From NCBI GenBank assembly GCA_963740605.1, contig CAVUFC010000021.1, positions 434,001 to 498,000 on the forward strand: a stretch of DNA of 64,000 nt, written 5' to 3'. The stretch is from DASSUW01 sp963740605 (GTDB lineage Bacteria; Actinomycetota; Thermoleophilia; Solirubrobacterales; Solirubrobacteraceae). Positions 7,885-16,904 of the stretch are shown in pieces. Within the stretch, counting starts at the first letter, position 1. Each line of letters starts with the position of its first letter. Below the pieces are notes generated by a model. That model did not search any database. It was not told where the DNA came from and was given only the letters and a program-made list of their open reading frames with translations. Position numbers and translations under genes: made by a program.

Positions 7885-8654
7885 CCGCCGCCCCCACCGG
7901 TCTCGCCGCCCTCCAGCGCGGTCAGGGCGCGCTCGCGCAACGCGACGACCTCGTCGTCGGCGCGATGGCGCGGCCTCGAGATCGCGACGTCGAGCGTCGC
8001 GATCACGCGCCCGGGTCGCGGCGAGAGCAGCACGATCCGGTCGGCGAGCAGCACCGCCTCCTCGACGTCGTGCGTAACGAGCAGAACGGTGCGCGGCTCG
8101 CGCTCGAGGGCGTCGGCCAGCCAGCGCTGCATCTGTCCGCGCGTCAGCGCGTCGAGCGCGCCGAACGGCTCGTCGAGGCAGAGCAACGGGCGGCCGGCGA
8201 GCAACGTGCGCAGGAACGCGACGCGCTGGCGCATGCCGCCGGAGAGCGCACTGGGGCGGGTCTGCTCGAAGCCCTCGAGCCCGAACGCCGCGAAGTGCTC
8301 GTGGGCTGCGGCGCGGGCCTGCTCGCGCGCGACCCCGGCGACGCGCAGCGCCAGCGCGGCGTTGTCGAGCGCCGACAGCCACGGCAGCAGGCCGTCTCGC
8401 TGCGGCATCAGCGCGGCGCGCGGCGCCTCGATCGTCCCGCTGTCGGGCGACTGGAGGCCGCATACGAGCTCCAGCAGCGTCGACTTGCCGCAGCCGCTCG
8501 GGCCGACGACGGCCACGACTTCGCGGGCCGGGACGCGCAGGGACACGCCGTCCAGCGCCTGGACGGCCCCGAACGCCTTCCCCACTGCGGCGACGGTGAC
8601 GCCGCCTGAAACGTCGCGAGGCTCCACACCGGGAGCCTCGACCTCGGTCCGCAT
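7881..8654 (-). CDS. ABC transporter ATP-binding protein (ThiZ-type)
   Basis: The 257-residue ATPase has Walker A GPSGCGKST, a Q-loop in ALMPQRDGLLPW, the signature LSGGMRQRVAF, Walker B LLCLDEPFGALD and the H-switch in VTHDVEEA. It resembles nitrate/sulfonate/taurine and ThiZ ATPases. The ATG at 8654 is the likely start because GGAGGG lies just upstream. An earlier in-frame ATG at 8672 lies inside the conserved TPP riboswitch core. It is the first gene of the operon and is expected to be repressed by thiamine pyrophosphate. Confidence 0.88.
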   Translation of the reverse strand: MRTEVEAPGVEPRDVSGGVTVAAVGKAFGAVQALDGVSLRVPAREVVAVVGPSGCGKSTLLELVCGLQSPDSGTIEAPRAALMPQRDGLLPWLSALDNAALALRVAGVAREQARAAAHEHFAAFGLEGFEQTRPSALSGGMRQRVAFLRTLLAGRPLLCLDEPFGALDALTRGQMQRWLADALEREPRTVLLVTHDVEEAVLLADRIVLLSPRPGRVIATLDVAISRPRHRADDEVVALRERALTALEGGETGGGGG

Positions 8655-8656
8655 CG

Positions 8657-8735
8657 CTCCCTCCGCGGGCATTACCCCACAGGTTCGAAGGGTCAGGTCC
8701 AGCGAGGACCTATCTCAGCCGGGCGTTCTCCCCAG
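8657..8735 (-). promoter_or_regulatory. TPP riboswitch (THI element)
   Basis: On the minus strand the leader contains the hallmark blocks of the thi box in order. These are GGGGAGAACGCCC, then GGCTGAGAT, a variable stem, ACCCTTCGAACCTG, and GGGGTAATGCCCGCGGAGGGA next to the start codon. The 3' block overlaps the ribosome-binding region of the ATPase gene, suggesting translational control. It fixes the operon as thiamine-responsive. I recognised it by motif; no covariance model was run. Confidence 0.9.
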
Positions 8736-8751
8736 CCCCCCTGGGTTTTCG

Positions 8752-9186
8752 TTACCCGTCAGGGTATCGGCTGAACACGGCTTCGAGGTTCGCCAGCGTC
8801 CGTTGCAGGGCGCGGGCGATGCCGCGGCGCACCACGATGCGGTCATACAGGCCGCGCGGCTCGAGCTCGACAGCGATCCGGTACTGCAGCCGGCCGTCGA
8901 CGTCGTCGAACACGCGCTCATGCCGAGCATCGGGCATTCCGGGCTGTGTGCTCGTGTACTCGACGAGCCGCGGCGGCTCGACGCGACGCAGCGTCATCTC
9001 GAGCGGCACCGCACGCCCGACGATCCGCACGACCATGCGCGTCACGTCGCCGGGCTCGCTCCAGCGCGAGCCCGGCTCGATGCGGACGAAGCCGGGCCAG
9101 TACTCGGGCCAGTTGCGCTGATCGGTGATGTAGTCGAAGCCCTCGCGCACCGGCACGGCGAATCGGCGCTCGGCTTCGAGCCTCAT
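8752..9186 (-). CDS. SRPBCC (START/Bet v1-like) family protein
   Basis: The 144-residue protein begins MRLEAERRFAVPVREGFDYI and continues with DQRNWPEYWPGFVRIEP, the usual opening of polyketide cyclase/SRPBCC ligand-binding proteins. Alternating strands and a long C-terminal helix follow. These proteins form a deep hydrophobic cavity for lipids or polyketides; the ligand is unknown. The start overlaps the stop of the upstream fusion gene by four bases, so the two are translationally coupled. Confidence 0.8.
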   Translation of the reverse strand: MRLEAERRFAVPVREGFDYITDQRNWPEYWPGFVRIEPGSRWSEPGDVTRMVVRIVGRAVPLEMTLRRVEPPRLVEYTSTQPGMPDARHERVFDDVDGRLQYRIAVELEPRGLYDRIVVRRGIARALQRTLANLEAVFSRYPDG

Positions 9187-11360
9187 GTCGGTGAGACGTT
9201 GCGGTTGGAGCGGAAGACGTTCGCGGGGTCGTAGCGGCGCTTGATCGCCACGAGCCGATCGTAGTTCGCGCCGTACGAGGCGCGCACCCGACCCTCGTCC
9301 TCGTCGTCGGTCTGGAAGTTGATGTAGCTCCCGCCGGTCGAGAACGGCCGCAGGCTCTCGCCTCCCTCGCGCACCCACCGCCGGTACTCGTCGGCGCGTG
9401 ACTCGCCCGGGGACCAGGCGCCGATCACGCCGCACGCATAGCGGGCGTCGCGGTTGCCGACCGCGCCATCGTCAGCCGCATGCTCGTTGAGCGCGCCGCC
9501 GATGTGCAGGAGCCCGATCTGCGCGGCGGGGATCGGGCATGCCGTGGCCAGCCCGAGCTGGTTCGCCAGCAGCCCGTCGCTCAGCTCGTCCACATACTCG
9601 GTCCTCCAGTAGTAGTGCGCGCCCTTCGGCTCGGTGGCGTCGAGGAGCGATTGCATCTCCGTGTACGGCCGCTCGGTCACGAGGTCGAAGACGGGGTCGC
9701 CGAGCGCACGGATCGGCGCCAGGACCTCGGCGGCGGCCGCGACGTCGCCGCTGAAGCAGACGGCCATCGCACAGACCCGCTCGCCGTGCCATTCCGCGGG
9801 GACGAACGGCGCCGCCGGCGCGCGCAGCAGGTTGCACCAGACCGCCAGCTCGCGCGGCGCGTCGCTGGTGAGCGTCCGGTACGCGTCCAGGATCTCCGCC
9901 GCACGCGCGAATGGCCAGGCGATCAGGCCGCCGACCACCGTCGGACCGACGTCGTGCAGCCGGAACGTGAACGAGGTGACGACGCCGAGGTTCGCGCCGG
10001 CACCGCGCACGCCCCAGAAGAGGTCGTCGTGCTCGTCGCGGCCGGCGGTCCGGAGCGCTCCGTCCGCCGTCACGATGTCGACCGCGAGGAGATTGTCGAC
10101 CGTCCAGCCGAGCCGGCGGGTGAGGTAGCCCAACCCGCCTCCGAGCGTGAGCCCCGCGACGCCGACCTCCGAGATGAAGCCGAGCGGCGTCGCGAGGCCG
10201 TGGCTCTGGGTCGCACGGTCCACGTCAGCCAGCAGGGCGCCGGGCGCCACGGTGGCTGTGCGCGCGGCGGCGTCGACCACGACCCCGCGCAGGAGCGACA
10301 TGTCGATCGTCACGCCGCCTTCGGCGAGCGCCGAGCCGCCGATGTTGTGGCCGCCACCACGGACCGCGACGGCAAGACTGTGCTCGCGCGCGAAATCGAC
10401 GGCCGCCACGACGTCGGCCGTTCCCGTGGCCTGAACGATCAGCGCGGGCGACTTGACGATCGCGCCGTTCCAGAGCCGTGTGACGTTCGCGAACTCGGTG
10501 TCGGCCGGCAGCAGTAGCGGGCCGTGCAGCCGCGCCCGCAGCGCCTCGGCTTCGAGCGCGCGCACGAACGCCTCGGGCTGTTCGATCTGCGGGGCATCTG
10601 CGCAGTCCTCGATGACGTGGAGCGGCCAGCCGTGCCGGGCGCTCGCCGCGTCGGCGACGGTGAGCGGTGTCGCGAGGTCGTGCCGGCCCCAGATCAGCGC
10701 GGTCGGCGCCGCGATCCGATCGAGGTCGTCGATCGCCGCCATCCCGAACTGGCCGATCAGCGCGGCGCTCCCTGGCGAGTCGGCATGCTCGAGGTTCTGG
10801 GCGGTGAACGGCTCCCAGCGCTCGCCCATCCGCTCGCGCACGCGATCGAGGTCGAAGGCGCACCGCGCCCAGAGCTGATCGTGCGTGGCGCGGGTCGGCT
10901 GCGCCATGAACGCCTGCAGCGCCTGTCCGAACTCGGGCGCGGGCGCGAACGGCACCAGTCCGAGCGGGTCGACGAGGATCAGGCGGGCGATCCGGTCGCC
11001 GTGGTCGCGGGCGAACTGCGCGGCGAGCGCGCCACCGGCCGTGTTGCCGACGAGGACCGGCGGCGCCGGGCACGTCGCCTCGATCAGCGCGTCCAACCAA
11101 GCGACCAGATCGTCGCCGAGCTCCGAGCCGCCGTGCCCCGGCAGGTCGGGGGCGATCACAAGGTGGCGGCCCACGAGCGCGGGTGCGACCTCGATCCAGT
11201 CCGTCGCGCTCCCGCCCGGCCCGTGGAGCAGCACAAGCGGCGGTCCGCCGCCGCCCTCCAGCAGGGTGGTCGCGATTCCCGCCGGCCCGATCCGGCGCTG
11301 GGCGAGCGGGAGTCCGGCCAGCAGGGCCGCCCTCGGGGTGTCGACGTGAGATCTGAGCAT
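9183..11360 (-). CDS. Fusion: degenerate alpha/beta hydrolase + FAD-linked berberine-bridge-type oxidoreductase
   Basis: Residues 1 to about 260 are an alpha/beta hydrolase fold, with LLHGPGG as the oxyanion loop and LIWGRHDLATP as the acid loop. The nucleophile elbow reads GNTAGG instead of GxSxG, and the usual GHAP histidine position reads ADAP. Two of three catalytic residues are therefore replaced. Residues 270-725 are an FAD-binding PCMH domain with VRGGGHNIGG, where the histidine is the expected flavin attachment site. LTLGGGLGYLTRRLG follows, and the C-terminal BBE motif is YDPANVFRSNRNVSP. The oxidoreductase looks active; the hydrolase part may be a scaffold. The substrate is unknown. 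Confidence 0.85.
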   Translation of the reverse strand: MLRSHVDTPRAALLAGLPLAQRRIGPAGIATTLLEGGGGPPLVLLHGPGGSATDWIEVAPALVGRHLVIAPDLPGHGGSELGDDLVAWLDALIEATCPAPPVLVGNTAGGALAAQFARDHGDRIARLILVDPLGLVPFAPAPEFGQALQAFMAQPTRATHDQLWARCAFDLDRVRERMGERWEPFTAQNLEHADSPGSAALIGQFGMAAIDDLDRIAAPTALIWGRHDLATPLTVADAASARHGWPLHVIEDCADAPQIEQPEAFVRALEAEALRARLHGPLLLPADTEFANVTRLWNGAIVKSPALIVQATGTADVVAAVDFAREHSLAVAVRGGGHNIGGSALAEGGVTIDMSLLRGVVVDAAARTATVAPGALLADVDRATQSHGLATPLGFISEVGVAGLTLGGGLGYLTRRLGWTVDNLLAVDIVTADGALRTAGRDEHDDLFWGVRGAGANLGVVTSFTFRLHDVGPTVVGGLIAWPFARAAEILDAYRTLTSDAPRELAVWCNLLRAPAAPFVPAEWHGERVCAMAVCFSGDVAAAAEVLAPIRALGDPVFDLVTERPYTEMQSLLDATEPKGAHYYWRTEYVDELSDGLLANQLGLATACPIPAAQIGLLHIGGALNEHAADDGAVGNRDARYACGVIGAWSPGESRADEYRRWVREGGESLRPFSTGGSYINFQTDDEDEGRVRASYGANYDRLVAIKRRYDPANVFRSNRNVSPT

Positions 11361-11401
11361 CGGCCGACCCTGTCAGCGGCCGGCCCGCTGCGCTTCGGAG
11401 G

Positions 11402-11437
11402 AACCACCCATCCGCGCCTTCGCGCGGGTGGGTGGTT
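11402..11437. terminator. Hairpin terminator between LuxR-type regulator and fusion gene
   Basis: The perfect nine-base arms AACCACCCA and TGGGTGGTT enclose an inner GCGC/GCGC stem with a CTTC loop. It lies between the LuxR gene stop (11442) and the fusion gene start (11360), both on the minus strand. Only short T-runs flank it, so strength is uncertain. Confidence 0.6.
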
Positions 11438-11441
11438 TCAC

Positions 11442-13049
11442 TCACACGAGCTCGTGGCGGTACGCGTACGCGGCTGCGGCCGTGCGCGACGAGATGCCCA
11501 GCTTCGTCAGGATGTTGCTGACGTGGCGGTCCACCGTTCGCTCGCTGAGCACGAGCGTTGCCGCGATCGCCTTGTTCGTCTCGCCGGCAGCGACGAGACG
11601 CAGCACCTCGAGCTCGCGTGGTGTGAGCCCATGCACCGGCTGCGGGCGCCTCAGGAGCCGATCGACACGCACGGCGTCGGGCGCCGCGTGCAACGCGACG
11701 AACATGTCGTGCGCCGACTCGAGCTCGAGTGCCGCGGAGTCGGCGTCGCCGAGCGCGCGGCACGCGAGCCCGATGAGGACGCGCACGCGTGCCCGCTCGT
11801 ACGGCGCGCCGATGTCCTCCCAGGCTCGCTCTGATCGCCTCAGTGCCGTGAGCGCGGCACGCGCGTCCCCAGTCGCGAGGTCGACCGCTCCGCGGGCCCC
11901 CGCCGCGAGAGCGGCCAGCAGCACGCTCGCGAAGCGCGGCTCGAGCCGCGCAAGCTCTTCACAGGCGGCGCGCGCTTGGTTGTGCTCGTCGCCGGCGAGC
12001 ATGATCTCGACCGCGGCAGGCAGCAGCTGGATGCGTGCGACCGGGTCCGAGGTCTCGGAGAGCGCGCGTCGTATCGCGGCCAGCGCCGCGTCGCCGTGGC
12101 GCTGTGCCAGGCGCAGCAACGCCAGGCCGGGCTGCGGCTCGGCGCCGTGGCGGTTCGCCTCGCGGTACGCGTCCTCGGCCTCGGCGAGCTCGCCGCGCAG
12201 CCGATGCAGCTCACCGCGGCGGTAGGCCGCCTGACCGGCGGCGCGAGTCAGCCGGCCGCCCGCCCGCCGCGCCTCGTCCAGCGCGTCCTGCCACGCACCG
12301 TGCAGCTGGAGTATCTCCGCGCGGTGGACGAGGCAGCGGCCGGTGAACGCGACCATGTCGGGCTGCTCCTCGCACCAGTGGCTGAGCGCGGCCGTCCACT
12401 CCTGCGCGCGCCGCAGGGCGTAGATCTCCTGGCAGCCGTCGATGACGCTGCAGTACACGAGGCCCGTGACGATCGGCGAAAGCTCCCCGCCGACCGCCGC
12501 GACCATCGCCTCGTCGAGCATCCTCAGTCCGTCGGCGATGCGTCCAAGCCGGATCAGGCACAGGCCCTGCTCATGGACCGCCAGGGCGTGCAGGTCGGCA
12601 TCCGCGAAGCGCTCCGCGATCGCCGCGGCGTTGGCGGCGGTCGCCAGTGCCGCCGCATGATCGCCGGAGGCGTGCCGGTTCACGACGTCACGCAGCAGCA
12701 TGTAGCCGCGCTCGACGCACTCGCCGGTCTCGCGTTCCAGCACCCGCTCGGCGCGCGCGAACCAGCCTTCCGAGCGACCTCGCTCGCCCCGCATCAGCTG
12801 CGTCATCGACAGCCAGAACGCGCAGCGGACGGCACGCTGTGCGGCACCTGCCTCGAGATGCGCGTGGTGCGCTCGCTCGAGCGCGTCGAGATACTCGTCC
12901 TCGCGGCCGAGCATGTACGCAGCGGTAGCGAGCCGCTCGAGATCGTCGGCGTCGAGAGGTTCGGCTCTGGTGAGCGACCGATACGCGTCGCCCCACATCT
13001 CGCCGAGCCTACTCGCCCGCGGCGCGTCTCTCGTATGCGGAGCGTTCAT
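11442..13049 (-). CDS. LuxR-family transcriptional regulator with TPR-like repeats
   Basis: The 535-residue protein has about 450 residues of alanine-rich helical TPR-like repeats and a C-terminal LuxR helix-turn-helix. The latter shows LTPRELEVLRLVAAGETNKAIA, LSERTVDRHVSNILTKL and a short tail. It lacks the P-loop ATPase of LAL/MalT regulators, so the signal is probably sensed by the repeats. ATG 13049 overlaps the upstream SDR by 41 bases. An internal ATG at 12998, just after the SDR stop, is an equally possible start. It may regulate the flanking oxidoreductases; no binding site was identified. Confidence 0.85.
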   Translation of the reverse strand: MNAPHTRDAPRASRLGEMWGDAYRSLTRAEPLDADDLERLATAAYMLGREDEYLDALERAHHAHLEAGAAQRAVRCAFWLSMTQLMRGERGRSEGWFARAERVLERETGECVERGYMLLRDVVNRHASGDHAAALATAANAAAIAERFADADLHALAVHEQGLCLIRLGRIADGLRMLDEAMVAAVGGELSPIVTGLVYCSVIDGCQEIYALRRAQEWTAALSHWCEEQPDMVAFTGRCLVHRAEILQLHGAWQDALDEARRAGGRLTRAAGQAAYRRGELHRLRGELAEAEDAYREANRHGAEPQPGLALLRLAQRHGDAALAAIRRALSETSDPVARIQLLPAAVEIMLAGDEHNQARAACEELARLEPRFASVLLAALAAGARGAVDLATGDARAALTALRRSERAWEDIGAPYERARVRVLIGLACRALGDADSAALELESAHDMFVALHAAPDAVRVDRLLRRPQPVHGLTPRELEVLRLVAAGETNKAIAATLVLSERTVDRHVSNILTKLGISSRTAAAAYAYRHELV

Positions 13050-13818
13050 CGCGGGTCGTGCCGGCCGTGTTGCGGCCGACGCCGATCGCGCGCAGGAACG
13101 CGTCGCGCGCGGGCCGGGGGAGCAGTGCCGCGAGCACCGGCAGGCCGCTGTAGGAGCGCGGCACGTAGACGTCGAAGCGGGGGCGCTCGATCACGGCGAC
13201 GATCGCCTGGGCGACGTCATCGGGCGCGAGCACCTTCGAGCCCTGGAGCGTGCCGGCGGCGAGCTCGGTGCGCACGAGGCCGGGCATCACGACGGAGAGG
13301 TCGATGCCGGTCCCCCGCAGCTCGGCGCGGAGCGACTCGGACAACCCGAGCACGGCGTGCTTGGTCGCCGCGTAGACCGCCTCGCGCGGCACGCCCACTT
13401 TCGCGGCGGCCGAAGCCACGTTGACGATGTGCCCGGAGCGGCGGGCGAGCATCGCCGGCAGCGCGAGCTTGCAGCCGAGGATCACGCCGTACACGTTCAC
13501 GTCGAACTGGCGGCGGGTCCAGGCGTCGTCCTCGTCCACGAACGGCCCGACGTGCATCACACCCGCGTTGTTGATCAGGACGTCGATCGGGCCGAGGTCG
13601 CCCTCGACCCGGTGCAAGAACGCGGCGAACGATTCGCGGCTCGTGACGTCGAGCGCCGCGCCGAGCGCTCCGCCCGCCTCGGTCGCGAGAGCGGCGTCGA
13701 GGTCGCCGACCGCGACGCGGGCCCCGCGGGCCACCAGCGCACGGGTCGTCGCGAGGCCGATCCCGCGCCCGCCTCCGGTCACAGCGACGACACGCTGCGC
13801 AATCTGACGCTCCGTCAC
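13009..13818 (-). CDS. Short-chain dehydrogenase/reductase (classical SDR)
   Basis: The 269-residue protein shows the classical SDR motifs: TGGGRGIG for NAD(P) binding near residue 14, a NNAG strand, the active-site serine in VNVASAAAK and the YAATK catalytic pair. The C-terminal tail after residue 230 is basic and variable. The substrate is not predictable. It is immediately upstream of and overlaps the LuxR-type regulator on the same strand. Confidence 0.85.
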   Translation of the reverse strand: MTERQIAQRVVAVTGGGRGIGLATTRALVARGARVAVGDLDAALATEAGGALGAALDVTSRESFAAFLHRVEGDLGPIDVLINNAGVMHVGPFVDEDDAWTRRQFDVNVYGVILGCKLALPAMLARRSGHIVNVASAAAKVGVPREAVYAATKHAVLGLSESLRAELRGTGIDLSVVMPGLVRTELAAGTLQGSKVLAPDDVAQAIVAVIERPRFDVYVPRSYSGLPVLAALLPRPARDAFLRAIGVGRNTAGTTRDERSAYERRAAGE

Positions 13819-13828
13819 CTGCGGAACG

Positions 13829-15718
13829 CTACTTCGCGCGCAGCTTGATCCGGGTGTCCGTCGTGGCGACGTTGCCGGCCGCGTCCCGCGCGGTCGTCAG
13901 CGCGTGCACGGTCAACTTGCCCTTCTTCGCGAGCGCGGTCCGCGCCGAGCGCTGGAGCTTCAGGGTCATGCGCTTCACGTCGTTTGCGTGCATCGAGACC
14001 GCCTTGGTGGCGATCGTCCGTCCGCGGTAGCGCAGCTTGAGCGTGATCAGGCAGCGCGTCTCGGTGCCGGGGCAGCCGAGCATCAGCCGGACCTTGCCCG
14101 CAGGGGACACGCCGGCGGAGCGCGTCTGCGGCCGGATTCTCGGCGCGCGGGTGTCCGCCGGCGCCTTCGGCGGGGAGGACCCGGGCGGCTTCGTCGCCGG
14201 TGGCTCCGTGGTCGACGCCGCGATGGTGAAGCTCTTCTCCGCGGTGGCTCCCGTGTTTCCGACGTGGTCGGTGGCCCGCACGTGGACGAAGTGCGTGCCG
14301 GCGGTCAGGCCCGAGTACTGGTAAGGGCTGGTGCAGGCGTGGAAGGGACTGCCGTCAAGGCTGCACTGGAAGCTGATACCTGTGTCGCTGGAGAACTCGA
14401 CCTGTGCGGCGGTGGCGGTCACGGTCACAGCGTCGATGGTCGTCGTGGGCGCGGCGATGGTGAAGCTCTGGTCCGCGACTGCTCCGACGTTGCCGACCTG
14501 GTCGGTCGCGCGCACCTGGATGGTGTGGGTGCCGGCGGTCAGCCCCGAGTAGTCGCGGGGGCTCGTGCACGACTGGAACGGCGCGCCGTCGAGGCTGCAT
14601 TCGAAGCTGGCTCCCACCTCGCTCGAGAACTCAGCCCGTGCGGTGGTTCCGGTGACGCTTGCCGCATCGATGGTCGTCACGGGCGCCACGGAGTCGACCT
14701 CGTGGACGATTGTCACGGAGAGCAACTCAGGCGTGACGTCGGGATCGGTCGTCGTGAGCGTAGCGCGGTACTGGGCGTATCGCTGTCCGGCCGGGGCAGC
14801 GATCGACCCTCCGGAACCCACGGCGTGCCACGTTGACCAGGAGTCGTCGGGTGTTGCGGACGGCCCCGTGCGGGTCTCCAGCGACACGCTTGTGTCAGCT
14901 AGCGTGGCCGCGTCGGCCGTGACCGTCTGCCAGAGCGCGCGGTCGTCGCCGGCGTCGAAGACGCGTGACGTAAACGTGCCCTCCGCTGCGTACGGGCCCA
15001 TGCGCAGCGAATCGACCGCCACGACCGGCGTGGGCGACCCCGCCGCCGATGAGACGAAGTCGCTCGCCAGAGGCCGCAGGTCGGCGGTCGGTGCGCTGGT
15101 ATGAGCGGCGACCTCGGCGCCGTCGATGAAGTAGGTCACCCCGGCCGCGGTCCAGTCGATCCTGAAGCGGTGCGGGACGAGCGGATCGATCGTGGGGTCC
15201 AGGCGCGTGATTTCCTCCCCCGCGCCGGACACGCTGCGAGTGCGCGCGTACAAGCCGAGCGGAAGCGTCCCGCCACCGGTGCTGAACATCGCCCAAACAG
15301 GCGTAGCGTTGAAGTCGACGCCGAACCCGACATGCTGAAACTCCGCGGCGCCGAACGTCGCGTCGAACTCGAGCCAGCGGCCGGGAGCGTACGTCGCCGT
15401 CGTCCCGGCGCTCGCGCCGTCGACGACCAGGGCTCCGCCGGTGACCTCCGCCGTGCCGCCGCCGGACCACGGGCTCGACGACCAGTCGGCCGGGAGATCC
15501 GGCCCGCTGTCGAACTGGGCGCGCACCGCAGGGCTCAGCAGCACCGTGCCGTCGGTCGGCCCGTTGGGGGCGACGTACGTCTGCGCGTAAGTACCGGCAT
15601 CGAAGTCCGCGATCGCCGTGTCGACGTCGGTCTGCGCGTAGGCGCTCGCGGCGCCCAGAAATGTCAGGGCGGCGGCCGTGAGCAGCGCAGCCGTGATCGA
15701 GCTCGTGCGTGATCTCAT
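13829..15718 (-). CDS. Secreted multi-domain protein with tandem Ig-like repeats
   Basis: The 629-residue protein has a Sec signal peptide ending ASAYAQ. A lectin/LamG-like beta-rich region covers roughly residues 60-340, with WLEFDATFGAAEFQHVGFGVDF and RFRIDWTAAGVTYFIDG. Two near-identical repeats of about 78 residues follow, each with CSLDG, SGLTAGTH and VRATD.VGN motifs and a conserved cysteine pair. A proline/threonine linker leads to a basic C-terminal beta domain. It is probably an extracellular carbohydrate- or surface-binding protein. No catalytic motif was seen. Confidence 0.75.
   Translation of the reverse strand: MRSRTSSITAALLTAAALTFLGAASAYAQTDVDTAIADFDAGTYAQTYVAPNGPTDGTVLLSPAVRAQFDSGPDLPADWSSSPWSGGGTAEVTGGALVVDGASAGTTATYAPGRWLEFDATFGAAEFQHVGFGVDFNATPVWAMFSTGGGTLPLGLYARTRSVSGAGEEITRLDPTIDPLVPHRFRIDWTAAGVTYFIDGAEVAAHTSAPTADLRPLASDFVSSAAGSPTPVVAVDSLRMGPYAAEGTFTSRVFDAGDDRALWQTVTADAATLADTSVSLETRTGPSATPDDSWSTWHAVGSGGSIAAPAGQRYAQYRATLTTTDPDVTPELLSVTIVHEVDSVAPVTTIDAASVTGTTARAEFSSEVGASFECSLDGAPFQSCTSPRDYSGLTAGTHTIQVRATDQVGNVGAVADQSFTIAAPTTTIDAVTVTATAAQVEFSSDTGISFQCSLDGSPFHACTSPYQYSGLTAGTHFVHVRATDHVGNTGATAEKSFTIAASTTEPPATKPPGSSPPKAPADTRAPRIRPQTRSAGVSPAGKVRLMLGCPGTETRCLITLKLRYRGRTIATKAVSMHANDVKRMTLKLQRSARTALAKKGKLTVHALTTARDAAGNVATTDTRIKLRAK
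14217..14687. repeat. Two tandem direct repeats encoding Ig-like modules
   Basis: Two copies of about 235 bases each lie within the secreted protein gene. They share blocks such as GGCGATGGTGAAGCTC and TGCCGGCGGTCAG. Divergence is moderate, so this is an older duplication. Confidence 0.7.
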
Positions 15719-15809
15719 TGACCTCTTAACGCGCGCTCGGGCTTGGGACTCTCATGGGTAGCCGACCGTCGTATGCGGTCCCGCCGGGCGGTACCTTGCG
15801 GGCCTGACG

Positions 15810-16904
15810 ATGGATTGGGAAGCGGAAGGACTGCTCGAGGGTCTGACGGACGACGCCACTCGTGACGCGCGGCGCGCGCTGCTCGACAAGCTCCTCGCCG
15901 ACGGCGTGCCGGTCGAGGAGCTGCGCCAGGCGGTGGCCGAGCAGCGGCTCGCGCTCCTGCCCGTCGACCGCCTGCTCGCCTCCGAGGCGCGTTACACGAC
16001 GCGCGACATCGCCGACAAGTCCGGCCTCGACCTCGACTGGTTTCAGGCCCAGCGCCGCGCGCTCGGCCTCGCGGTCCCCGACCCGGACGAGCGCGTGTAC
16101 GGGGAGACCGACCTCGAGTCGGCCAAGCTCGGCCGCCAGTACCGCGAGGTCGGGCTGCCCGAGGAGGACGCGATGGAGGCTCAGCGCGTGCTCGGCCGGG
16201 GCATGGCGCGGTACGCCGAGTCGGTGCGCGACCTCGTCGGCCAGACGTTCCTCCAGGCCGGCACCGACGAGGCTGAGCTGGCGAACCGGCTCGAGCTCGT
16301 CACCCAGATCCTGATGCCGCTCGCCGGGCCGTGGCTCGAGTACGTGTTCAGCATGCACATGCGCGAGGCGCTGCGCCAGGAGGTGGTGACCGCCGAGCAA
16401 CTTGCGACCGGGCAGATGGGTGGCCGCGACACCGCGGTGGCGTTCGCCGACCTCGTCGGCTTCACCGAGCTGGGGGAGACGATCCCGTCGGAGGAGCTCG
16501 GGAGCGTCGCCGGGCGGCTGTCGCGGCTGGCCGAGGAGGCGATCGAGCCGCCGGTCAAGATCGTCAAGGAGATCGGCGACGCGGTGATGCTCGTCTCACC
16601 GGAGCCCGCCTCCCTGGTGCAGTCCACGCTACGGCTCGTCGAGGCCTCCGACGGCGCCGAGGGCCTTCCGGCGATCCGGGCCGGCGTCGCCTACGGCCCG
16701 GCCGTGAACCGCTGGGGCGACTGGTACGGCTCGACCGTCAACGTCGCCAGCCGGCTGACCGAGCGCGCCCGCCCGGCCTCCGTGCTCGCAACCCAGAACG
16801 TCCGCGACGCCGCCGACGGCTTCCTGTGGTCGTACGCGGGCGAGAAGAAGCTCAAGGGCCTCTCCACGCCGCTGAGGACCTACCGCGCCCGCCGCCCCGA
16901 CTAA
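15810..16904 (+). CDS. Class III adenylate/guanylate cyclase with N-terminal regulatory domain
   Basis: Residues 1-205 of this 364-residue protein form a helical, DNA-binding-like or autoinhibitory domain similar in plan to Mycobacterium Rv1264. The cyclase homology domain follows. Both metal aspartates are present (FADLVGFTELG and KEIGDAVML), as are the purine-specifying lysine in VKEIGD, the aspartate in NRWGDWYG, and the asparagine and arginine of VNVASRL. The enzyme therefore looks active. Rv1264 is pH-sensitive; the same regulation here is only a possibility. It is divergent from the secreted Ig-like gene and convergent with the CoxE-like gene. Confidence 0.88.
   Translation: MDWEAEGLLEGLTDDATRDARRALLDKLLADGVPVEELRQAVAEQRLALLPVDRLLASEARYTTRDIADKSGLDLDWFQAQRRALGLAVPDPDERVYGETDLESAKLGRQYREVGLPEEDAMEAQRVLGRGMARYAESVRDLVGQTFLQAGTDEAELANRLELVTQILMPLAGPWLEYVFSMHMREALRQEVVTAEQLATGQMGGRDTAVAFADLVGFTELGETIPSEELGSVAGRLSRLAEEAIEPPVKIVKEIGDAVMLVSPEPASLVQSTLRLVEASDGAEGLPAIRAGVAYGPAVNRWGDWYGSTVNVASRLTERARPASVLATQNVRDAADGFLWSYAGEKKLKGLSTPLRTYRARRPD

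Noticed and set aside
8655..8672. ATG 8672 as start of the ABC ATPase gene
   Set aside because: It lies inside the conserved 3' block of the TPP riboswitch. ATG 8654 has a proper ribosome-binding site.
8731..8750. CCCAGCCCCCCTGGGTTTTC as an intrinsic terminator on the plus strand
   Set aside because: No plus-strand gene ends here. It lies between minus-strand genes and next to the riboswitch.
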